A DNA stretch of 64,000 nucleotides, taken from assembly GCA_035041965.1 (NCBI GenBank), contig JAPYMA010000073.1, forward strand, positions 35,646-99,645, written 5' to 3'. A model generated the notes under the pieces. That model worked only from the letters and a program-made list of their open reading frames with translations. It ran no database searches and was not told the DNA's origin. Origin of the DNA: Anisakis pegreffii. Its lineage: Eukaryota > Nematoda > Chromadorea > Rhabditida > Anisakidae. This document shows positions 54,710-64,000 of this stretch, piece after piece. Both the position numbers and the translations under genes were made by a program. Each line of letters begins with the position of its first letter. Position 1 is the stretch's first letter.

Positions 54710-54970
54710 TTAGAGAGTGAACCTGACGACAACCTGACCGTCAACCTCGGATAGTGTGCAGTGAAGCTTAACATCACCGAAAGTTAGCCTAGCCAAATTC
54801 ATTCTGATATAAAGATCCACATCACTGCTCACCATCGAAATTCGAATAGCATGTGATTGCATGTGGTTGAGACTGTGAGCGTTTTCATTGCATCGTATAT
54901 TGATCTCCTCGTCCAAGCAGACTTGAAAATATCTTCCAAAAATTGAAACGCTTCCTCCAACTTTGAACTT
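54710..54970 (-). CDS. Terminal exon of an unrecognised minus-strand gene
   Basis: From a cataatcag acceptor-like site the frame runs 86 codons to TAA at 54710: KFKVGGSVSIFGRYFQVCLD, EEINIRCNENAHSLNHMQS, LYIRMNLARLTFGDVKLHC, EVDGQVVVRFTL. Regular alternation of polar and hydrophobic residues suggests a beta-rich domain. Its upstream exons must lie to the right, inside or beyond the 406-bp array. I could not find a minus-strand exon within the repeat unit. No family recognised. Confidence 0.35.
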   Translation of the reverse strand, partial: KFKVGGSVSIFGRYFQVCLDEEINIRCNENAHSLNHMQSHAIRISMVSSDVDLYIRMNLARLTFGDVKLHCTLSEVDGQVVVRFTL

Positions 54971-55004
54971 CTGATTATGGACGCGTCATCAACCACCAGT
55001 CGAA

Positions 55005-58000
55005 ATGCAGGAAAGGTTTCTGAAAATTTGGTGTGAAGAAATTGATATGTTGCTGGTCAAAGCTGAGGGTACGGTAGGCTTGAATGTCTTTACCCGAATA
55101 ACATCACATAAATTTATCTATCTCCTCGCAAAGAGGAAATTTTCAAGCGGTTATTTCATTGTTAGAAAGAAGAGATTCTGCTCGATCGAACGATGTATAA
55201 ATGATGATATATTTCCGGGCAAAGCTGAGAAGACGGTGAGCTTGAATACATCAAACTCAAATTTCTGTTTTTATGTATAGCCTCCATTGACCTATAGTGA
55301 TCATAAGGGAATGTGAATGAGCGAATCAGCGCTAGTTAAGATAGCTTTAAAAGAATAGCTAGATCTCCTCAACAAAGCAAAATCGCTCAACAAAATATAT
55401 GATTTTCTTTATCCAGAGATTCTGCCCGATCGATTGGTGTGAAGAAATTGATATGTTGCTGGTCAAAGCTGAGGGTACGGTAGGCTTGAATGTCTTTACC
55501 CGAATAGCATCACATAAATTAATCTATCTCCTCGCAAAGTGGAAATTTTCAAGCGGTTATTTCATTGTTGGAAAGAAGAGATTCTGCTCGATCGAACGAT
55601 GTATAAATGATGATATATTTCCGGGCAAAGCTGAGAAGACGGTGAGCTTGAATACATCAAACTCAAATTTCTGTTGTTATGTATAGCCTCCATTGACCTA
55701 TAGTGATCATAAGGGAATGTGAATGAGCGAATCAGCGCTAGTTAAGATAGCTTTAAAAGAATAGCTAGATCTCCTCAACAAAGCAAAATCGCTCATCAAA
55801 ATATATGATTTTCTTTATCCAGAGATTCTGCCCGATCGATTGGTGTGAGGAAATTGATATGTTGCTGGTCAAAGCTGAGGATACGGTAGGCTGGAATGTC
55901 TTTACCCGAATATCATCACATAAATTAATCTATCTCCTCGCAAAGTGGAAATTTTCAAGCGGTTATTTCATTGTTGGAAAAAAGAGATTCTGCTCGATCG
56001 AACGATGTATAAATGATGATATATTTCCGGGCAAAGCTGAGAAAACGGTGAGCTTGAATACATCAAACTCAAATTTCTGTTGTTATGTATAGCCTCCATT
56101 GACCTATAGTGATCATAAGGGAATGTGAATGAGCGAATCAGCGCTAGTTAAGATAGCTTTAAAAGAATAGCTAGATCTCCTCAACAAAGCAAAATCGCTC
56201 AACAAAATATATGATTTTCTTTATCCAGAGATTCTGCCCGATCGATTGGTGTGAAGAAATTGATATGTTGCTGGTCAAAGCTGAGGGTACGGTAGGCTTG
56301 AATGTCTTTACCCGAATAGCATCACAAAAATTAATATATCTCCACGAGGAGTGCAAATTTTCGAGCGGTTATTTCATTGTTAGAAGGAAGAAATTCTGCT
56401 CGATCGAACGATGTATAAATGATGATATATTTCCGGGCACAGCTGAGAAGACGGTGAGCTTGAATACATCAAACTCAAATTTCTGTTGTTATGTATAGCC
56501 TCCATTGACCTATAGTGATCATAAGGGAATGTGAATGAGCGAATCAGCGCTAGTTAAGATAGCTTTAAAAGAATAGCTAGATCTCCTCAACAAAGCAAAA
56601 TCGCTCAACAAAATATATGATTTTCTTTATCCAGAGATTCTGCCCGATCGATTGGTGTGAAGAAATTGATATGTTGCTGGTCAAAGCTGAGGGTACGGTA
56701 GGCTTGAATGTCTTTACCCGAATAGCATCACATAAATTAATCTATCTCCTCGCAAGAGTGGAAATTTTCAAGCGGTTATTTCATTGTTGGAAAGAAGAGA
56801 TTCTGCTCGATCGAACGATGTATAAATGATGATATATTTCCGGGCAAAGCTGAGAAGACGGTGAGCTTGAATACATCAAACTCAAATTTCTGTTGTTATG
56901 TATAGCCTCCATTGACCTATAGTGATCATAAGGGAATGTGAATGAGCGAATCAGCGCTAGTTAAGATAGCTTTAAAAGAATAGCTAGATCTCCTCAACAA
57001 AGCAAAATCGCTCAACAAAATATATGATTTTCTTTATCCAGAGATTCCGCCCGATCGATTGGTGTGAAGAAATTGATATGTTGCTGGTCAAAGCTGAGGG
57101 TACGGTAGGCTTGAATGTCTTTACCCGAATAGCATCACATAAATTAATCTATCTCCTCGCAAAGTGGAAATTTTCAAGCGGATATTTCATTGTTAGAAAG
57201 AAGAGATTCTGCTGGATCGAACAACGTATAAATGATGATATATTTCCTGGCAAAGCTGAGATGACGGTGAGCTTGAATACATCAAACTCAAATTTCTGTT
57301 GTTATGTATAGCCTCCATTGACCTATAGTGATCATAAGGGAATGTGAATGAGCGAATCAGCGCTAGTTAAGATAGCTTTAAAAGAATAGCTAGATCTCCT
57401 CAACAAAGCAAAATCGCTCAACAAAATATATGATTTTCTTTATCCAGAGATTCTGCCCGATCGATTGGTGTGAAGAAATTGATATGTTGCTGGTCAAAGC
57501 TGAGGGTACGGTAGGCTTGAATGTCATTACCCGAATAGCATCACATAAATTAATCTATCTCCTCGCAAGGTGGAAATTTTCAAGCGGTTATTTCATTGTT
57601 GGAAAAAAGAGATTCTGCTCGATCGAACGATGTACAAATGATGATATATTTCCGGGCAAAGCTGAGAAAACGGTGAGCTTGAATACATCAGACTCAAATT
57701 TCTGTTGTTATGTATAGCCTCCATTGACCTATAGTGATCATAAGGGAATGTGAATGAGCGAATCAGCGCTAGTTAAGATAGCTTTAAAAGAATAGCTAGA
57801 TCTCCTCAACAAAGCAAAATCGCTCAACAAAATATATGATTTTCTTTATCCAGAGATTCCGCCCGATCGATTGGTGTGAAGAAATTGATATGTTGCTGGT
57901 CAAAGCTGAGGGTACGGTAGGCTTGAATGTCATTACCCGAATAGCATCACGTAAATTAATCTATCTCCTCGAAAAGTGGAAATTTTCAAGCGGCTATTTC

Positions 58001-61000
58001 ATTGTTGGAAAGAAGAGATTCTGCTCGATCGAACGATGTATAAGCGATGATATATGTCCGGGCAAAGCTGAGAAGACGGAGAGCTTGAATACATCAAACT
58101 CGAATTTCTGTTGTTATGTATAGCCTCCATTGACCTATAGTGATCATAAGGGAATGTGAATGAGCGAATCAGCGCTAGTTAAGATAGCTTTAAAAGAATA
58201 GCTAGATCTCCTCAACAAAGCAAAATCGCTCAACAAAATATATGATTTTCTTTATCCAGAGATTCTGCCCGATCGATTGGTGTGAAGAAATTGATATGTT
58301 GCTGGTCAAAGCTGAGGGTACGGTAGGCTTGAATGTCATTACCCGAATAGCATCACATAAATTAATCTATCTCCTCGCAAGGTGGAAATTTTCAAGCGGT
58401 TATTTCATTGTTGGAAAAAAGAGATTCTGCTCGATCGAACGATGTACAAATGATGATATATTTCCGGGCAAAGCTGAGAAAACGGTGAGCTTGAATACAT
58501 TAAACTCAAATTTCTGTTGTTATGTATAGCCTCCATTGACCTATAGTGATCATAAGGGAATGTGAATGAGCGAATCAGCGCTAGTTAAGATAGCTTTAAA
58601 AGAATAGCTAGATCTCCTCAACAAAGCAAAATCGCTCAACAAAATATATGATTTTCTTTATCCAGAGATTCCGCCCGATCGATTGGTGTGAAGAAATTGA
58701 TATGTTGCTGGTCAAAGCTGAGGGTACGGTAGGCTTGAATGTCTTTACCCGAATAACATCACATAAATTAATCTATCTCCTCGCAAAGTGGAAATTTTCA
58801 AGCGGTTATTTCATTGTTGGAAAGAAGAGATTCTGCTCGATCGAACGATGTATAAATGATGATATATTTCCGGGCACAGCTGAGAAGACGGTGAGCTTGA
58901 ATACATCAAACTCAAATTTCTGTTGTTATGTATAGCCTCCATTGACCTATAGTGATCATAAGGGAATGTGAATGAGCGAATCAGCGCTAGTTAAGATAGC
59001 TTTAAAAGAATAGCTAGATCTCCTCAACAAAGCAAAATCGCTCAACAAAATATATGATTTTCTTTATCCAGAGATTCTGCCGGATCGATTGGTGTGAAGA
59101 AATTGATATGTTGCTGGTCAAAGCTGAGGGTACGGTAGGCTTGAATGTCATTACCCGAATAGCATCACATAAATTAATCTATCTCCTCGCAAGGTGGAAA
59201 TTTTCAAGCGGTTATTTCATTGTTGGAAAAAAGAGATTCTGCTCGATCGAACGATGTACAAATGATGATATATTTCCGGGCAAAGCTGAGAAAACGGTGA
59301 GCTTGAATACATCAAACTCAAATTTCTGTTGTTATGTATAGCCTCCATTGACCTATAGTGATCATAAGGGAATGTGAATGAGCGAATCAGCGCTAGTTAA
59401 GATAGCTTTAAAAGAATAGCTAGATCTCCTCAACAAAGCAAAATCGCTCAACAAAATATATGATTTTCTTTATCCAGAGATTCTGCCCGATCGATTGGTG
59501 TGAAGAAATTGATATGTTGCTGGTCAAAGCTGAGGGTACGGTAGGCTTGAATGTCTTTACCCGAATAGCATCACATAAATTAATCTATGTCCTCGCAAAG
59601 TGGAAATTTTCAAGCGGTTATTTCATTGTTAGAAAGAAGAGATTCTGCTCGATCGAACCATGTATAAATGATGATATATTTCCGGGCAAAGCTGAGAAAA
59701 CGGTGAGCTTGAATACATCAAACTCAAATTTCTGTTGTTATGTATAGCCTCCATTGACCTATAGTGATCATAAGGGAATGTGAATGAGCGAATCAGCGCT
59801 AGTTAAGATAGCTTTAAAAGAATAGCTAGATCTCCTCAACAAAGCAAAATCGCTCAACAAAATATATGATTTTCTTTATCCAGAGATTCTGCCCGATCGA
59901 TTGGTGTGAAGAAATTGATATGTTGCTGGTCAAGGCTGAGGGTACGGTAGGCTTGAATGTCATTACCCGAATAGCATCACATAAATTAATCTATCTCCTC
60001 GCAAGGTGGAAATTTTCAAGCGGTTATTTCATTGTTGGAAAAAAGAGATTCTGCTCGATCGAACGATGTACAAATGATGATATATTTCCGGGCAAAGCTG
60101 AGAAAACGGTGAGCTTGAATACATCAGACTCAAATTTCTGTTGTTATGTATAGCCTCTATTGACCCATAGTGATCATAGGGGAATGTGAATGAGCGAATC
60201 AGCGCTAGTTAAGATAGCTTTAAAAGAATAGCTAGATCTCCTCAACAAAGCAAAATCGCTCAGCAAAATATATGATTTTCTTTATCCAGAGATTCTGCCC
60301 GATCGATTGGTGTGAAGAAATTGATATGTTGCTGGTCAAGGCTGAGGGTACGGTAGGCTTGAATGTCATTACCCGAATAGCATCACATAAATTAATCTAT
60401 CTCCTCGCAAGGTGGAAATTTTCAAGCGGTTATTTCATTGTTAGAAGGAAGAAATTCTGCTCGATCGAACGATGTATAAATGATGATATATTTCCGGGCA
60501 AAGCTGAGAAGACGGTGAGCTTGAATACATCAAACTCAAATTTCTGTTGTTATGTATAGCCTCCATTGACCTATAGTGATCATAAGGGAATGTGAATGAG
60601 CGAATCAGCGCTAGTTAAGATAGCTTTAAAAGAATAGCTAGATCTCCTCAACAAAGCAAAATCGCTCAACAAAATATATGATTTTCTTTATCCAGAGATT
60701 CTGCCCGATCGATTGGTGTGAAGAAATTGATATGTTGCTGGTCAAAGCTGAGGGTACGGTAGGCTTGAATGTCATTACCCGAATAGCATCACATAAATTA
60801 ATCTATCTCCTCGCAAGGTGGAAATTTTCAAGCGGTTATTTCATTGTTGGAAAAAAGAGATTCTGCTCGATCGAACGATGTACAAATGATGATATATTTC
60901 CGGGCAAAGCTGAGAAAACGGTGAGCTTGAATACATCAAACTCAAATTTCTGTTGTTATGTATAGCCTCCATTGACCTATAGTGATCATAAGGGAATGTG

Positions 61001-64000
61001 AATGAGCGAATCAGCGCTAGTTAAGATAGCTTTAAAAGAATAGCTAGATCTCCTCAACAAAGCAAAATCGCTCAACAAAATATATGATTTTCTTTATCCA
61101 GAGATTCTGCCGGATCGATTGGTGTGAAGAAATTGATATGTTGCTGGTCAAGGCTGAGGGTACGGTAGGCTTGAATGTCATTACCCGAATAGCATCACAT
61201 AAATTAATCTATCTCCTCGCAAAGTGGAAATTTTCAAGCGGTTATTTCATTGTTGGAAAGAAGAGATTCTGCTCGATCGAACGATGTATAAATGATGATA
61301 TATTTCCGGGCACAGCTGAGAAGACGGTGAGCTTGAATACATCAAACTCAAATTTCTGTTGTTATGTATAGCCTCCATTGACCTATAGTGATCATAAGGG
61401 AATGTGAATGAGCGAATCAGCGCTAGTTAAGATAGCTTTAAAAGAATAGCTAGATCTCCTCAACAAAGCAAAATCGCTCAACAAAATATATGATTTTCTT
61501 TATCCAGAGATTCTGCCCGATCGATTGGTGTGAAGAAATTGATATGTTGCTGGTCAAAGCTGAGGGTACGGTAGGCTTGAATGTCATTACCCGAATAGCA
61601 TCACATAAATTAATCTATCTCCTCGCAAGGTGGAAATTTTCAAGCGGTTATTTCATTGTTGGAAAAAAGAGATTCTGCTCGATCGAACGATGTACAAATG
61701 ATGATATATTTCCGGGCAAAGCTGAGAAAACGGTGAGCTTGAATACATCAAACTCAAATTTCTGTTGTTATGTATAGCCTCCATTGACCTATAGTGATCA
61801 TAAGGGAATGTGAATGAGCGAATCAGCGCTAGTTAAGATAGCTTTAAAAGAATAGCTAGATCTCCTCAACAAAGCAAAATCGCTCAACAAAATATATGAT
61901 TTTCTTTATCCAGAGATTCTGCCCGATCGATTGGTGTGAAGAAATTGATATGTTGCTGGTCAAAGCTGAGGGTACGGTAGGCTTGAATGTCTTTACCCGA
62001 ATAGCATCACATAAATTAATCTATCTCCTCGCAAAGTGGAAATTTTCAAGCGGTTATTTCATTGTTGGAAAGAAGAGATTCTGCTCGATCGAACGATGTA
62101 TAAATGATGATATATTTCCGGGCAAAGCTGAGAAGACGGTGAGCTTGAATACATCAAACTCAAATTTCTGTTGTTATGTATAGCCTCCATTGACCTATAG
62201 TGATCATAAGGGAATGTGAATGAGCGAATCAGCGCTAGTTAAGATAGCTTTAAAAGAATAGCTAGATCTCCTCAACAAAGCAAAATCGCTCAACAAAATA
62301 TATGATTTTCTTTATCCAGAGATTCTGCCCGATCGATTGGTGTGAAGAAATTGATATGTTGCTGGTCAAGGCTGAGGGTACGGTAGGCTTGAATGTCATT
62401 ACCCGAATAGCATCACATAAATTAATCTATCTCCTCGCAAGGTGGAAATTTTCAAGCGGTTATTTCATTGTTGGAAAAAAGAGATTCTGCTCGATCGAAC
62501 GATGTACAAATGATGATATATTTCCGGGCAAAGCTGAGAAAACGGTGAGCTTGAATACATCAAACTCAAATTTCTGTTGTTATGTATAGCCTCCATTGAC
62601 CTATAGTGATCATAAGGGAATGTGAATGAGCGAATCAGCGCTAGTTAAGATAGCTTTAAAAGAATAGCTAGATCTCCTCAACAAAGCAAAATCGCTCAGC
62701 AAAATATATGATTTTCTTTATCCAGAGATTCTGCCCGATCGATTGGTGTGAAGAAATTGATATGTTGCTGGTCAAGGCTGAGGGTACGGTAGGCTTGAAT
62801 GTCATTACCCGAATAGCATCACATAAATTAATCTATCTCCTCGAAAAGTGGAAATTTTCAAGCGGCTATTTCATTGTTGGAAAGAAGAGATTCTGCTCGA
62901 TCGAACGATGTATAAGCGATGATATATATCCGGGCAAAGCTGAGAAGACGGAGAGCTTGAATACATCAAACTCGAATTTCTGTTGTTATGTATAGCCTCC
63001 ATTGACCTATAGTGATCATAAGGGAATGTGAATGAGCGAATCAGCGCTAGTTAAGATAGCTTTAAAAGAATAGCTAGATCTCCTCAACAAAGCAAAATCG
63101 CTCAACAAAATATATGATTTTCTTTATCCAGAGATTCTGCCCGATCGATTGGTGTGAAGAAATTGATATGTTGCTGGTCAAAGCTGAGGGTACGGTAGGC
63201 TTGAATGTCATTACCCGAATAGCATCACATAAATTAATCTATCTCCTCGCAAGGTGGAAATTTTCAAGCGGTTATTTCATTGTTGGAAAAAAGAGATTCT
63301 GCTCGATCGAACGATGTACAAATGATGATATATTTCCGGGCAAAGCTGAGAAAACGGTGAGCTTGAATACATCAAACTCAAATTTCTGTTGTTATGTATA
63401 GCCTCCATTGACCTATAGTGATCATAAGGGAATGTGAATGAGCGAATCAGCGCTAGTTAAGATAGCTTTAAAAGAATAGCTAGATCTCCTCAACAAAGCA
63501 AAATCGCTCAACAAAATATATGATTTTCTTTATCCAGAGATTCTGCCCGATCGATTGGTGTGAAGAAATTGATATGTTGCTGGTCAAAGCTGAGGGTACG
63601 GTAGGCTTGAATGTCATTACCCGAATAGCATCACATAAATTAATCTATCTCCTCGCAAGGTGGAAATTTTCAAGCGGTTATTTCATTGTTGGAAAAAAGA
63701 GATTCTGCTCGATCGAACGATGTACAAATGATGATATATTTCCGGGCAAAGCTGAGAAAACGGTGAGCTTGAATACATCAAACTCAAATTTCTGTTGTTA
63801 TGTATAGCCTCCATTGACCTATAGTGATCATAAGGGAATGTGAATGAGCGAATCAGCGCTAGTTAAGATAGCTTTAAAAGAATAGCTAGATCTCCTCAAC
63901 AAAGCAAAATCGCTCAACAAAATATATGATTTTCTTTATCCAGAGATTCTGCCCGATCGATTGGTGTGAAGAAATTGATATGTTGCTGGTCAAAGCTGAG
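55005..64000 (+). CDS. Hypothetical micro-exon array encoding 21-residue CxxxxC modules
   Basis: In each 406-bp unit, block 1 follows ctttatccag and ends before gtaggc; block 2 follows a weaker aag site and ends before gtgagc. Both are 63 bases and phase 0. Block 1 encodes RFCPIDWCEEIDMLL plus VKAEGT; block 2 encodes RFCSIERCINDDIFP plus GKAEKT. Predicted introns are 99 and 181 bases. The first, diverged unit also gives a 63-base phase-0 block after atgcag (ERFLKIWCEEIDMLL ...). The single indel in the array falls in a predicted intron. Against coding: two units have ga in place of the second gt donor (block 2 of the units starting at 57836 and 62708), three lose the first Cys (RFRP), and the spacer is better conserved than the blocks. 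No start or end exon was found. A non-coding satellite is at least as likely. Confidence 0.2.
55027..64000 (+). repeat. Tandem array of a 406-bp unit, at least 22 copies, continues past right edge
   Basis: Unit landmarks (atgattttctttatccag) occur at 55399, 55805, 56211, 56617, 57024, then every 406 bases to 63926; a diverged first unit precedes 55399. Only one length change is seen: one extra base near 56753. Each unit contains two related blocks of about 75 bases starting agattctgc, 162 bases apart. The last ~120 bases of the unit (gcctccattgacctatagtg ... ) are nearly invariant, while the first ~290 bases vary. From 57430 on, two unit variants alternate, giving an 812-bp higher-order period. 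An intact 95-codon frame is kept in almost all units. Confidence 0.97.

Noticed and set aside
56171..56356. Minus-strand frame in the 406-bp array
   Set aside because: Present in a single unit only; all other units have stops in this frame.

Overview
The window looks like nuclear DNA of a nematode. It is AT-rich and intron-rich, and its genes are split into many short exons with weak acceptors (cag, but also aag, gag and tag). The protein set fits: a Patched-related (PTR) sterol-sensing protein, a family greatly expanded in nematodes; COQ8; METAP2; a DDX20/Gemin3-like DEAD-box protein; and several small Cys-rich secreted proteins. Species cannot be told from sequence alone. All exon models were read by eye from splice signals, frame continuity and remembered family sequence. 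No alignment or RNA evidence was available.

Layout. 1-1056 (-): 5' part of a PTR gene that runs off the left edge. 1.1-13.7 kb: mostly non-coding, with a few exon-like fragments. 13.7-14.2 kb (-): small two-exon Cys-rich secreted or GPI-anchored protein. 18.6-25 kb: repeat-rich. It holds a second, multi-exon Cys-rich secreted gene (19.2-22.5 kb, -), two copies of a G-rich interspersed element, a 22-bp-stem hairpin and a 28-bp-period palindrome minisatellite. 26.0-46.0 kb: housekeeping block, all on the minus strand. In transcription order this is the DDX20/Gemin3-like helicase (15 exons), METAP2 (9 exons), a short unrecognised gene, and COQ8 (14 exons). The short gap before COQ8 could be an operon junction. 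47.2-53.7 kb: head-to-tail duplication of a ~3.2-3.3 kb unit, each copy with a three-exon gene for a small secreted protein with an identical six-Cys spacing. 53.7-55.0 kb: unassigned coding-like frames. 55.0-64 kb: at least 22 tandem copies of a 406-bp unit that runs off the right edge.

Two things stand out. First, in the duplicated secreted-protein genes the last intron is about 96% identical between copies, while the mature six-Cys domain is only about 47% identical, with nearly all changes amino-acid altering. This pattern is typical of fast-evolving secreted effectors or toxin-like peptides. Second, each 406-bp unit of the right-hand array contains two diverged copies of a 63-bp block. 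Both are flanked by splice-like signals in phase 0, so the array could be a tandem array of micro-exons encoding 21-residue CxxxxC modules, or simply a satellite that looks like one.

Functionally, the central block is basic cell machinery: coenzyme Q biosynthesis (COQ8), N-terminal methionine removal (METAP2) and an RNA helicase related to the SMN-complex subunit Gemin3. The flanks are dominated by membrane or secreted proteins and repeats.
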